The notes below the pieces were generated by a model, which saw nothing but the letters and a program-made list of their open reading frames with translations, did not search any database and was not told the origin of the DNA. Made by a program: the position numbers and the translations under genes. Shown here in pieces: positions 1 to 10,395 of a DNA stretch of 64,000 bases. This DNA is from Termitomyces sp. T153. Taxonomy: Eukaryota > Basidiomycota > Agaricomycetes > Agaricales > Lyophyllaceae. Numbering within the stretch: the stretch's first letter is position 1; every line of letters starts with the position of its first letter. The stretch lies in assembly GCA_018296165.2 (NCBI GenBank), contig JACKQL020000127.1, forward strand, positions 62,001 through 126,000, given 5' to 3'.

Positions 1-1510
1 TGTATGCTCAAACTCGCGTTGACGATTGCGATCAAGTCATCGTAAACTGAGTGAAGTCCTAACGCGTCGATGCACCCACAGCCTTTGAACGCGTTTAGTG
101 CAAAAGCGTTGACGTTAACGAGGGAATCGGTGTTTGCCATAAGCGCTACGACCGTAGGCGATCGAAGAGTGTATAGCGTGGCGGTCACTATGGTGTTCAC
201 GTAGTAGGCCTGGTCAATGCTAGGAGGTGCTGTGAATGCTTTTGGTACTGTCTGAGATGCATTCTTAAGGCGCAGAACAAGTCGGGCGTATGCAGCGAAC
301 TGAGTGGCAAGCTCTGGAGCAATAACAGTCTCGATCTCCAGGTCACTTCGCTTGGCGGCTTTTGTCATCCTAGAGCCTATGCTACGTCTTGTGGTGCTGG
401 CAGAGAACTTGACACATTCGTTCCGCTTTGCATCAAGATACCATCCTGAGTGACATTGCGCGATCTCGCATCGAGAACTCAAGCAATTGGATGCGATCAC
501 CCCGGGAAGGCGACCGCAATCAATTCCGTTGACTGAAGCGGGGCCATCGCTAAAGGGGTGCTGCACGACGCATCCTCCACCTGTCAACAGGCATTTAGTT
601 CTTATTCAAAGGCTCGAAAGTCCCACTTACAGCTATCGAGTGTTGTTGTCGTGTCAATGCACTCGAAGTCTTTCGTGCCCTCGCGTCCAGGTATACCGCA
701 GACGGTCTGTTCAGGCTTACAGAGTGCTACAGCGGCAGCATAGGACATGATAGATTTGGTCCTTCGGACTTGTTTGTGTGGCGCAGCCGAGCTACAGCCC
801 TAGGTATCCATGTAGGCGTTAGGACTCGCCAATCGTGGCGTGAAGAATCGACATACCTGCGGGTGGAACGTACATATGCCATTACATTCCGTCAAGGGAG
901 GCTTGCAAACACACTTGTCGCCTTTTCTGACGTAGGGCGGGTCGCACTCGTAAGCACATGGGTCTCCTGTGACACATAGACGGTGCGAATGAGTAGGAAA
1001 AGTGCAGTGTACGGACTGAGGGGACGTGTTGATCTGTCGCATTCGCATATAAGGTTGTTGAAGACCCTTATAAGCAAAAGCCAGTGCTAACGTACCAATA
1101 GCTTGAGCTTAGCGAGGAGACCGTCCGGGCCGCCGAGGAGACCACCCAGGAGGACACCAATGTCCGAGTCTAAGAAGATGTCAAGATCCTGCAAGCGTGT
1201 ACGAGGTTTGGTGAACATCTTGAGTGACATAGGTATTCCATACCTTAGCACAGAGACAAAGGCGTATCTTGGCCGCGAGTGGGTTGATGAGCTGAAGAAT
1301 GGGGACAACCGCCGATGCGTCGACGTTGAGGCAGAGGTCAATGAGATCGCGATGTACGTGGCGTTGGCGCTGGGCGATGACCCCAGAAGTGGAGTTCTTG
1401 TGAGTCGCGCGTTTCGCGACGAGAGACCCAGAGCGAGGATGAGCGAGAGTAGTGAGGGGCAGGAAACAAGCCACAAGGGCGGAAAGAAGGAGTGTGGGGC
1501 CGAGACGCAT
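1..1510 (-). CDS. PriA/CPL1-like secreted cysteine-rich protein, copy 1 (partial, off left edge)
   Basis: Five exons read on the minus strand: 1510-1244, 1188-1096, 1033-857, 799-631 and 580 to beyond base 1, with four GT-AG introns of 50-62 nt; at least 428 residues. The first ATG is followed by a hydrophobic signal peptide (MRLGPTLLLSALVACFLPL). Exon 2 is a hydrophobic helical stretch (DLDIFLDSDIGVLLGG). Exon 3 holds the EGF-like cysteine module with CVCKPPLTECNGIC. Exons 4-5 hold the CPL1-like domain: VCGIPGREGTKDFECIDT, then CGGCVVQHPF and CEIAQCHSGWYLD. Proteins of this family are extracellular or wall-associated in basidiomycetes; the molecular function is unknown. Unlike the neighbouring copy, the frame stays open about 150 residues past the domain and reaches another short Cys pair (GCGCIDALGL) that recalls exon 1/2, possibly a second module. 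A TATA-like stretch lies near 1570-1577. The family call is firm; the C-terminus is unseen. Confidence 0.88.
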
Positions 1511-2184
1511 TGCTCTCGATGGCGACGGGGGAAGAGGAAGCCAGAGAGTGCATCTATACGCGACGAGGTCTATATACCTCCAGCGTCTTCGGAGTTTCGA
1601 TTTACGCGAGCTTCAAGTCGCGTCTTTCCTGCGCTCCAACATTTTCCTAAAACGGAAACACAACTTCCTAAAGCGACTCTTTGCAGGCTCGCAATGTCTC
1701 CGTTCTGCTGACATTTGACTCCATCAGACGTCCAGTCGAAGTCGCGCCACACTTTTTTCGCGATATTGAGAACCTCAAGCGAGGTTCTTTCCATTGAGTT
1801 GTTAGGCTTTGCTGCTTTCACCCGATGGAATCGGCCATTACTGGGTGTATACGAAGGTTCATCGACGTTTTCGATCAAGTTTCGACGAGACATCAAGAGC
1901 GACAATCACTTCATGAAATAACGAAATACAGCTGACATCACATTGATAGGTACTTTTTAGAAGAGTGAATCTACCAAGAATCATCCGGCGACATGAAATA
2001 TACGAAGTCCAAGTAATGGTATAATTCACTGTCGTTGACACGACATGTGAAGCAGGCAATGTATACTATCGGTCAAATAAAACGCACGAAGACATACTCT
2101 AGATATACTTAGATACATCAAGGTGTCCCTGGACTCTGGTTTTGAGATCAATTAATCGCCCGCATTGACCTCGCGTTTGGCCAG
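1511..2184. other. Intergenic region between the two CPL1-like genes
   Basis: About 670 bases. It holds the likely promoter of copy 1 (TATA-like bases at 1570-1577 on the minus strand) and the 3' flank of copy 2. Open frames here are short, unspliced and resemble no family I know. I see no RNA gene or repeat. Confidence 0.5.
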
Positions 2185-3266
2185 TTAGGAAGCGCGCGAT
2201 ACACCATCCACCGGAACGCGCTCGAGAAGGTACTCAGAATTGACAGGAACACAGATGTTTTTGTCCTCGCTTGGCTCGTATCCATCCGTGCATCGTGAAA
2301 CAACACATTTGGATTCCCTGCATTGCGCAAGAATGACGTGAGGAAGACGTCCACACTCCAAGCCTTTCGAAGCCGTGCGGTAAGGCTCGTAGAAGGGGTG
2401 AGGAATGACACAACCACCACCTAGGAAAGCTAATGAGTTCGTATCTAAGCACTAGTGGCCCCGGAACATACAATTATCAAGAGAAGTCCGGGTATTAATG
2501 CATTCAAACGCCAGCACTTCATCCTCACGGCCTGGTACGCCGCAAACGGATTCGCTGACCTTGCACGTCTGCTTCGCTTGGGCCAAAGTAATAATTGGCA
2601 AGCTTTGGCGGCCATTCCTCCGCGCGCGTTGTGAGGGAGAGGGAACCCCCTTGTCACGCCTGACTCTCGAGGGTTCTTCACGCTCGCTTATATTATAAGG
2701 AGTTGCAACAGATTGTTTTTCGGCGGTAGGGGTCTACGAGAATGAAAAGTTAGGGAAACGATCATTCTAGACAGATTGTCGAACGTACACCAGAGAACTT
2801 GGAAAAATGTTCCAATCAATCAGAGTCAATCTGCAGCGAAAGAAATGAGCCTACCAAGATGAAGAGACTCATTCTGGCAGCATCAATGCCAATCATCCCC
2901 ACAAGGGCTATACCGTTGGGATCACTTGCAAGCCATTTTTCAATGTCCTAGTAGGACAAGGTGTAAATACGAAAACCGCTACTATCAAGTACAGCTTACT
3001 TTTTTGCAGACAGCTACTGTCAGCTTCTCGAACATAGGATCGGGCACGAGGTTGACCGTTTCTGCATACACAATTCCAGATATAGAGACGCAACTCTCGT
3101 TATCGGGTTTGACGCGGATCTGACGTCCAACAATCACATTATGTCGCGCGTCAGAAGAATCTCTGGTATAGGCTTTGTTGCGGCCGCGAAACAATATTTC
3201 GGCGGTGGCAGAGGGAAGTAGAAGTGCAATAAAGGACACTGAGACAAAGGGTGTTCTCAGATGCAT
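2185..3266 (-). CDS. PriA/CPL1-like secreted protein, copy 2, lacking the central cysteine module
   Basis: Four exons on the minus strand: 3266-3000, 2947-2855, 2733-2472, 2420-2185; 285 residues ending in TAA. The chosen ATG starts a signal peptide (MHLRTPFVSVSFIALLL). A longer frame upstream adds 46 residues that would bury it. Exons 1 and 2 are exactly 267 and 93 nt, as in copy 1, and the phase-1 intron inside the CPL1 domain is shared, so the two are tandem duplicates. The CPL1 domain is clear: VCGVPGRE, FECINTRTSLDNC, GGCVIPHPF, CESK-type CVVSRC. The CxCPPLTEC exon is missing; the exon before the domain instead encodes a basic, Ser/Pro/Arg-rich linker (TPTAEKQ to SPSQRARRNGRQ). A TATA box (TATATAA, minus) lies near 3424-3430. 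Extracellular; function unknown. Confidence 0.85.
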
Positions 3267-3775
3267 GGTGGGGAGAAGCACAACTCTGCAAGAGGAGGAC
3301 TGTTTTATAGTCTTGCCTCGATAAGGTTGATCACAATCACATCCCTCCAAAGTCAGGGTAGACGTTAGTTTGACCGAATTTCTTATACATGTTCTTGCGG
3401 TCACGGTGGAACATCTGGTCCATTTATATACAGCAGCAGAAGGCTTGGACGCGCGTTATTTTTGGCAAATCCTTCTGAGTAAAGAGACGACATGACTCTT
3501 AGTTTCCTAGTGTGGTGAACGGAATATTTCATATGGACGTCAGAGGATTTGGGTTGCGAAAGAAGCCTTCGAAAGAACGATTGTTACCAGGAAGAGAGAA
3601 AGTTTCTTGAAGCTTAGAACGCATGATAATCGATAATTATCCATTTGAACGTGATGACTCTTCGCGCATGCAAGGAAATAAAAGAACCACCAATGGGCCC
3701 CACCTGAGATATAGTAAGCAAGATTCATGAACGATGCATCGGTAAACTTGAAGGGTTGTAAGTATAAAGTTTTGG
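3267..3775. promoter_or_regulatory. Upstream region of CPL1-like copy 2
   Basis: The minus-strand TATAA at 3424-3430 sits about 160 bases upstream of the copy 2 start codon. The rest, to 3775, contains only short unrecognised frames. Confidence 0.4.
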
Positions 3776-4150
3776 AAACTGGAACCGGCGCCGGCGGCCA
3801 GTCGCGGGCAAATATTCGAATTTGAAGATTTCTCCAAACGAATCTGTAGCCTCGACGGTAGGCTTCGTACTAGTGAAGAATTCTGGTCATTGCTGGTACG
3901 CTCGAACATGCGTCGCACTGGCAATACCAATACTGCATTTTAGTGCAGCAATGTCTCAAATGGCTCGTCTATGTTGGGCAAGAGGCGCATATTAATAGAA
4001 TCTACCCGGAGAACTCCCTTTGTTGGGATATCGGTGGTACTACTTATGTTGGGAGGTTCTGTGAACCCAATTTCTTCTTGTTGAAACTTAAGTCCTTAGT
4101 GAAGCGCGTTTTGATTATGATTACAAGCAATTGACAAGGGGGCGTGAGCC
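3776..4150 (+). repeat. Diverged direct repeat, left copy
   Basis: Aligns by eye with 5558-6035. Shared blocks include CTGTAGCCTCGA, GGCTTCGTACTAGT, CGTCTATGTTGGGC, GGTTCTGTGAACCCA and GTGAAGYGCGTTTTGAT. Point changes and small indels are frequent, and the right copy carries a ~115 base insertion near its end. Lies directly upstream of the oxygenase gene, so it may be a duplicated promoter block or a relic of a local tandem duplication. No terminal inverted repeats seen. Confidence 0.7.
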
Positions 4151-4437
4151 GAATTTTTTCGCGCGGGATAGTGGACCACACCACGCTCCAAAGTTGATCA
4201 AGCTTGGACTCCTGACCAGCCATTACATGAGCCAAAGTCGCGATATCGAGGTTTCTCTCATAGAGGGACTGGTCACCGGTCTAGATAAAGCTTAGGCTCA
4301 TCGAATATGAAAGGATGGGTCAGCTGTTCTGAGTAAGCCGAGCACTCTTCTGTCATTGGTGAGCATTGCGATTAGTGATCAGACACTTTAAAGGTCGCTC
4401 GTTCTCTCACGCACTGTGGTACTTGGCGACGATTCAG

Positions 4438-5398
4438 ATGGCATCTCCATTTCCTGTCTCAACAACTGCTAACCTCACTTTCTTTATTCAACCACCTAAT
4501 GGTGTTCGCGCGTTTCAGTCTATAAATCATGTGAACACTGCAGATGGAGCGGCGGATCGAGTTCGAAATTTCGAGCGCGAACAGAAAGAAGTTGTTATTG
4601 AGAACCTTCGTGGAAAAGAGGATTTCGCTTCGCTCGACAAAACTGGCTTCCAGCTTGTACATTACCCTGCCAGACATACCTCCTTCAACAATGACGCTGA
4701 AATCGAACGGGAATACTACCCGGAAAGTGCTGAGTTAATCAAGAAGATAACAGGAGCGAGCAGAGTAGTGTTTTTCGATCACAGTGGGTGTCTTGAGCTT
4801 TCTGGCTGTGCCTCAGAATTGATGTCTCTCGTTAGCCATCCGACGTCACCGTCCTGGAGAGGTCGATGACGCTCCACATAAGCGTCAACCAGTCGCGCAG
4901 GCTCATGTTGATCAAACGACCGCATCTTCTATTGCCCGAGTACACCGCCATCTCCCTCCCGCTGAGGCGGAAATCCTTCTTCGCCGCCGCTTTCAAATTA
5001 TCAATCTGTGGCGACCCATCAACCACCCAGCGATTGACTGGCCTCTTGCCTTATGTGACTACAACAGTGTTGATCCGAAGAAGGACACACTTGCTGTGGC
5101 TCTCGTTTACCCCGATCGTGAAGGAGAAACATATGGCATAAAGTATAATCCAAATCAGAAGTGGAAGTACTTTTACGGAGTAACACCCGAGGAAGCCGTT
5201 CTTATTAAATGGTGAGCAGAGGTATCTTTAATGACTGTGATGCGTCGATCAACATCATTGCTTCTTAGTTTCGACTCGATTCAAGATGGGAGTGTTGCCC
5301 TCTTTACCCCGCATACAGGATTCGAGGATCCTACGACTCCCGAAGGAACGCCTTTGCGAGAGTCCATCGAATTAAGGGCACTGGTTTTCTATGATTGA
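4438..5398 (+). CDS. CmcJ/GA4-desaturase-like (AsaB/NvfI-like) non-haem iron oxygenase
   Basis: Three exons (4438-4783, 4836-5211, 5269-5398) with introns of 52 and 57 nt give 283 residues, the usual length for this family. An in-frame ATG at 4366 exists, but the shorter start fits homologues (MASPFPVSTTANLTFF). Family signatures in order: LRGKEDFASLDKTGFQLV, SRVVFFDHTIRR across the first splice, AHVDQT with the HxD iron ligands H139 and D141, RRRFQIINLWRPI, PLALCDYNSVDPKK, YGIKYNPNQKWKYF, and FTPHTGFED with distal His256, followed by conserved arginines (R271, R277) suited to 2-oxoglutarate binding. Members hydroxylate or desaturate small molecules in fungal secondary metabolism; substrate unknown. 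A TTTAAAGG box lies about 50 bases upstream. No other pathway gene is adjacent. All ligands present, so likely active. Confidence 0.88.
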
Positions 5399-5557
5399 CA
5401 TCAGCCATTGTAATGACAGAGCATGATGCTTCCGCCTGAAGATTTGTAGTCAAAGTTGACGTATATTGAAACATATTTTCCTCTTTGCTTTGATCCCCAA
5501 TGAATTTCGACAACAATCCGCGGGAAGCGGCTGTCAGGCTACATGAAATTACGAGAA

Positions 5558-6035
5558 CTGGGACCGCCGGTCGCGAGCAAATTCAAAAGTTCAATAAATT
5601 TGAAGATCTCTTAGGATAAGGTCTGTAGCCTCGATGGTCGGCTTCGTACTAGTAGAGACTCCTAGGTCCTGGTCATTACTCAAGCGCTTGAACAGTGTTG
5701 AGCACGCGTCGCGCTGCCAGTACTATTCTTACATTTGAGTATAAGCAATTAAATGACGCGTCTATGTTGGGCGAGAGGCGTATATAATCAACTCGAAGAA
5801 CTTTGATTGGGATATCAGTGGTTTGATTGTGTTTCGCGATTGATTTGAAGGTTCTGTGAACCCAGTTTATTCTTGTTATAACAATTGTAGTTGAATACCA
5901 GGTCTATCGTGGTGTGCCCTTACAGGTGTGTCTATAGCTGCTCTTATGCAGCGTAGGTAGATATCGGACATAGTAACATAGTAACATCGTTCTTGGTGAA
6001 GTGCGTTTTGATGAATGAAATGCGATAAGGGAGCG
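5558..6035 (+). repeat. Diverged direct repeat, right copy
   Basis: Counterpart of 3776-4150 on the other side of the oxygenase gene. Contains the same blocks in the same order, then a copy-specific insertion at about 5880-5993, then resumes with the shared GTGAAGTGCGTTTTGAT block. The region 5399-6519 otherwise holds no convincing gene. Confidence 0.68.
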
Positions 6036-6519
6036 ATGAGTCGTACGTTCTTTTCTACTTGACTCTGTTTTCGCTCAGCCTTCACCTCAGAAAAATCTGA
6101 CTGGTTGGTCATCGAAAACCCCGGGACGTCGCGGCATGCAATGCACACGGTACCCATTTGTGTTGCTAGTTTGCTAGGCTTTGAACTGCACGGGTTCAAT
6201 TGTTATCCGCGTCATTCCTAGCGCTTTTCACGTCAGTGCCATTTTCAGGCTTGGATGTGGTATTTGGGACACGGCAGTTACGGACGCGACCCATTGGCGG
6301 TTGGTTGTGAAGGCTTGCCTGCAAGAGATATTGTCATTGATTTATGATTATTCAGAGTTGGATCAAAGAGAGTCGCTTTTGAACCGATTGACGAACCCGA
6401 ATAAATACACCAACAGCAGAGAAATTTAAAGAGAGAGATAATGGAGGACGAAGAATATGATTTGATTAGACTCGGTGCAATAAAGGCAATGTAATCCTCG
6501 CAAAGTAACCGGCTGAAGC

Positions 6520-7633
6520 TCACGCCTCTTTTACAGCTTGCTCTTCTTCCTTTGCGGCGTTCGCTGCCGCCTTCGCGGCTTCGTATTGGTCGTAATAAGG
6601 CTATGGATTTGAAAGTCAGCCATAGGCAATCAATGGAAATAGGACCACTCGCCTTCTTCTCTTCAGCGCTCATACCCCTCCAAATCCCACCACAAATGGT
6701 TCCAAAACCGTGCTTCTGAAGCGATCCGGGATGCGTTGCACTATAATCTTTCAACCACCTATGTTCATCCGAATGTCAAGGTTTGTGTAAACTGAATCTC
6801 AGTGATGGAACCCACAAAACGTATGCATTTGGGATCGTTGAACCCTTCTTATGTATTTTCCTCTTACCCTTTGTAGTCCTACGGCGGTTGATTTCCCGAA
6901 GGATAACGGGGTCCAAAGAATTGATATAAGCTTGACGTTTCTTTCGTGCCTCCGCACGGACTGCGGTGCAGTAGTCATTGATTTTCTGTAGAAGTATAGG
7001 TAAATACACGAGCTAGTCAGTAGACAACCTACCTTTTTCTCGGATTCCGGCAAAGCTTTCCACGCGTCGGGAGAAGCCTTAGCGATCGCCAAAAAATTTT
7101 CCTGAGTTCTAGGAAGCTCAGGTTGGTAAACTTTGGTCGCCCAGTAGGTATAGTCGTTGGGGCCACAAGAGGGGATTTTGATATCCCGAGGGATTATGAC
7201 TGCGACATAGGTTAGAATGGAGCGAGCTTAGGAAAAGACGTTTACGCGCCTTTCTTGGCTGTGAGATTGTACCATGAGTATGGATGGTTACAGACAATAT
7301 ATGCGACGACATACGTTTTGTGACTTTTTCCACTGGTTTATCTGCTGGCTGCTTCGCTTTCGCCTTCACGGGTTTCTTCACGGTTTTCTTCACGGTTTTC
7401 TTCACGGTTTTCTTCACGGGTTTCTTTGCGGCTTTTTTCTTTAAAGCTCCCTTCTTGTCATCAGTTGCGACTTTTGCTTTAGTACTCGCAGGCTCAGTGC
7501 GTACGACACTCGTGATGAATGAGCGCGTCAACGTGGTGGGAACCCATCTGTAAGTCACCCCAACCGTGGGAATAAGTGTGGGGGCTGTAGAAACGCGACG
7601 AGCTGCGACGCGCAGAGAGGCAAGAGCGAACAT
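6520..7633 (-). CDS. Mitochondrial HMG-box DNA-packaging protein (Abf2/TFAM-like)
   Basis: Proposed exons: 7633-7315, 7199-7033, 6985-6816, 6758-6653, 6600-6520, for 280 residues. The start gives an Arg/Ser-rich, acid-free presequence (MFALASLRVAARRVSTAP), followed by a Lys-rich linker of KKTV repeats. Two HMG-type boxes follow: a diverged first (LIIPRDIKIP, YWATKVYQPEL, PDAWKALPESEKKKINDY) and a clearer second (STIPNAYVLWLKDY, GGIWRGMSAEEKKPYYDQYEAA). Proteins of this plan coat and bend mitochondrial DNA. The last intron (6652-6601) starts with GC, not GT; only this splice keeps the EEKK-PYYDQY box intact. The first intron could be split around a tiny exon, but a single 115 nt intron keeps frame. 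The family call is fairly firm, the exact first intron less so. Confidence 0.78.
7365..7424 (-). repeat. 12 bp tandem repeat encoding KKTV/KKPV units
   Basis: Five consecutive 12 base units of TTCACGGTTTTC (plus strand), the outer two with GGG for GGT. They encode the lysine-rich linker between the presequence and the first HMG box of the mitochondrial HMG protein, so copy number changes would keep frame. Confidence 0.9.
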
Positions 7634-8318
7634 GAACGCAACAGTGCAAAATGAAGAATCGGGAGTTTGACACGAGTGGTTGATTGGACGCACGTAACAC
7701 TCATGTGACTGTCACGCCGGTGGGAGGTCTGAGATCTGAGGCCCTTTGGCTAAGTTGAAATCGGTGCGCGTGAGCTGTTGTTGTCTTATCAAGACGCACA
7801 GAGTGCGATATCCGGCTTCTTTTCTCCGAGCTTCAGGTATGTCTGGCCACCTGCAGCTGTTCCACGGCACAGATAATCCACGCTATGTGTCATTTATCCC
7901 ACTAAGTTAACGTTGTGCCTTAACAATTTGACAAGCTGGACAGCCTATATGTACGATTTAAATAATACCTCCAAACAATATCAAGAGCACATATGTATAT
8001 CCCTCTTTTGCTCCAATAAGTATGATAATTGTGTTTACCGTCCAGTCTTGTCCCGTTGCGCACGAACCTCAACGTAAGTTACGCATCGGAAGTGAAGCTT
8101 GTGCGACGCGCTAACCGCCATAAATAAATGCGCCACATTGTCAACGACGTTCGGGCCGTGGCAGGCAGAGCCGTGGAAGGAGACCATGGTCCAAATCGTC
8201 GGACCTGATGCCGAGCCGATGAGATTGATCGTGATAGGCAAATGCCTTCCCTCAAACGCTGTACATAACAAACTCGACGCTTGTAACAAACACCACCCGC
8301 GGGATCACATCCTCCTCT
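7634..8318. promoter_or_regulatory. Divergent promoter region between HMG-box gene and MED8
   Basis: 685 bases separate the two divergent start codons, so both promoters must lie here. I see no canonical TATA close to either start. Short overlapping frames inside it look random. Confidence 0.5.
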
Positions 8319-9185
8319 ATGTCTGCACCGCTGACGACGTCGGGTCTTCCAATTTCGCAGCTCGAATCTCTGCGGTTCAAGTCCAGTCAAATCATTGACT
8401 CCATACAGAGTTTGCAACGTACCATTGAGGCCGGGCATATGGCAGCCATGCCTGCCTGGCCAGACATCCTCACCAAATACAACATCCTGCTTTCACAAAC
8501 CCATTCCTTCTCTATGGGCTTAGCTAGTACACCCTCTGGAGGCGCTGCGTCTCAAAACTCGCGCTCTGGGTCGTCTTCGAGCCCCCTCGAACGTGTGGTT
8601 CTTCACCCCTCGACACCCCTTACTGATGCACAACTTGACGGCGAAGTCATCCCATTATTGCGCAATCAGCAGACAACCGATGTGCTTCGCGTGGAAAATG
8701 AAACAGTGCGTCGACTGGCAGAACATATGGTCACCAAAGGGTCCATAGGTGTCCTCGCTCCTCAACCATCGTCCAATCTAAAGTCTGCACCATTTGGCAT
8801 GTCCAAGAAGCCAGTCGAGTATCCAGATGTAATTGCTGAGTGCGACGAGATTCGTGAGGCTCATGATCGTCGTGTCGAGCGTGCTGTGAGGGCTGTGACA
8901 ATGCTGAGAGAGCGCTTCGACTGGCGAGCGCGAGTAGAGGTTGAAGTCGAGGAACCAGAAGAACTTGAGTGGGATCCAAGGGTACATCCACATGTTGTGG
9001 AAGACCAAATGGACGAAGATGAGAACGAAGGAGATGAGGCAAAGGAAGCGGGTGACGGTGATGTGGGTATGGATGACGACCAGAGTGGTGAAGAGGAAGA
9101 AGTACAGGCATTGGTTAATTCTACCATGGATGCGCAGTCGCCGCCTCCCTCGACAATCCCGACAGATACGAATGCTGTTCCTTGA
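8319..9185 (+). CDS. MED8: Mediator of RNA polymerase II transcription subunit 8
   Basis: Single exon, 288 residues. The N-terminus carries the Med8 helical signature: SQLESLRFKSSQIIDSI, then QSLQRTIEAG, MPAWPDILTKYNILLSQT. Med8 is part of the Mediator head module in the nucleus and links Med18/Med20 to the rest of the head. A middle Ser/Gly-rich loop is followed by another helical block (IAECDEIREAHDRRVERA, MLRERFDWRARVE) and a strongly acidic tail (DEDENEGDEAKEAGDGD). The acidic tail is typical of low-complexity extensions in fungal subunits and is not diagnostic. The start is the first ATG of the conserved block. No frameshift, codon use like the neighbouring host genes. Confidence 0.9.
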   Translation: MSAPLTTSGLPISQLESLRFKSSQIIDSIQSLQRTIEAGHMAAMPAWPDILTKYNILLSQTHSFSMGLASTPSGGAASQNSRSGSSSSPLERVVLHPSTPLTDAQLDGEVIPLLRNQQTTDVLRVENETVRRLAEHMVTKGSIGVLAPQPSSNLKSAPFGMSKKPVEYPDVIAECDEIREAHDRRVERAVRAVTMLRERFDWRARVEVEVEEPEELEWDPRVHPHVVEDQMDEDENEGDEAKEAGDGDVGMDDDQSGEEEEVQALVNSTMDAQSPPPSTIPTDTNAVP

Positions 9186-10395
9186 CCTTCGAATTCGCAG
9201 GGTCCTCCCCCTTCATGATTCACAAGCATCGTTCTGTAATCCGACACATCGATGATCGTGATTCTCGTCTGTCTCGTCCTGCCACTGATGATACACCAAT
9301 TCAAATGAACACACGTCAAGATTTTATCTATAGATTTGTGAGGCAATGCTTCAGGATTGCCACCTTAGGGTCTGATGCCACCCTCGCTCTCGACTCTAGA
9401 TCTTACGTAGTCCGCTAATCCGTCTGATGTCGATGCATGCTCAGTCAATGAACTATTGCTCTCTCATCTCAGCATTCTCGAAGCATGATGCTTGACGCTT
9501 GAAGGGCGGCTTCGTGCTGTTTGTTTCGGAACGACCGACAACACTGTCTCAGTCCAATGATACAATTTTGATGAAATCTTTGTTTGGCTGCTTTGATTGG
9601 CGTCATGAGAAGTCTTAAAAAAATTGGTATCATACTCATTTCGACTGGCGTGCTAGATTTTCTGAAACTTGTGCAGTTGCGACAAGAGATGTATATTTTC
9701 GTTCTGCTATTTTCGAATCAGCCGAATGACCCTCATGCTAGTGAACGTTGAACCTTTGCCTTTCGAAATCCTTCTAGAAAGTACTGATATGTAAATCAAA
9801 ATAGCTGCTTGTCGCCCCGCCCCTGCATAAGTATCCTATGACTTAGTCCATCTGACTTCGTTTCTCCGATAATGCGCTTACTTTCGATCCACACTCGTTA
9901 ATACCTCTTTCGCATGCTCTGCTTTTTATGCCTCGAAATATCGTTTTCTCCAAGATCACTTCCCGACCAAGGCGCAACTTCATGCATGTAGACCAATCAG
10001 TGTTGTGGCAACGCGCCAACCTGTTTTCTATGGATGAGGCGACTAATCATTAGATTTTTTTTTATCTCACTTGCAGTCATTGCTTAGAAGTTGCTTACGT
10101 GAAGGTGAGTGTCCGTTCTCTTTACTTGACCTAGGCCAGGTGCCCGTGTCAAAGAGTAGTCTCTGCGCATGCACGACGTGTTCATCACGTATGGTCGGCT
10201 GGGCCACCTTTAAATATGTTTTCTTAGTTAATCATACCTCAGTTCGCTCTATGCTCCACGGAGTGACACTGCGGTATGCTACTCTCCCGTTACAATGTTT
10301 ATTACTAGTATTTACTTACATCTACCCTAGACGCGTGTACGCTATTCTAGGCATTTAATATTAGTTCGCTCTATTCTCCACGGAGGGACACTGAG
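9186..10395. other. Host intergenic DNA up to the first transposon
   Basis: About 1.2 kb with normal CpG frequency and no convincing gene. The last part carries a pair of 31 bp direct repeats. The sequence changes character abruptly at about 10396, where CpG nearly disappears. Confidence 0.6.
10241..10393 (+). repeat. Pair of 31 bp direct repeats abutting the copia junction
   Basis: Copies at 10241-10271 and 10363-10393 (AGTTCGCTCTATKCTCCACG... core) differ at two positions and are separated by 91 bases. The second copy ends two bases before the truncated copia gag, so it may mark a deletion or insertion scar. Confidence 0.8.

Noticed and set aside
1103..1711. 202-residue plus-strand ORF
   Set aside because: Lies opposite to three exons of the CPL1-like gene and shows no family features.
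7246..7258. 13 nt micro-exon in the HMG-box gene
   Set aside because: Including it shifts the following exon out of frame; skipping it gives a clean phase-1 join.
7284..7553. Plus-strand ORF rich in Phe/Val/Thr repeats
   Set aside because: Shadow of the lysine repeat in the HMG gene on the opposite strand.
8731..9346. Minus-strand ORFs opposite MED8
   Set aside because: Low-complexity complements of the acidic tail coding region.
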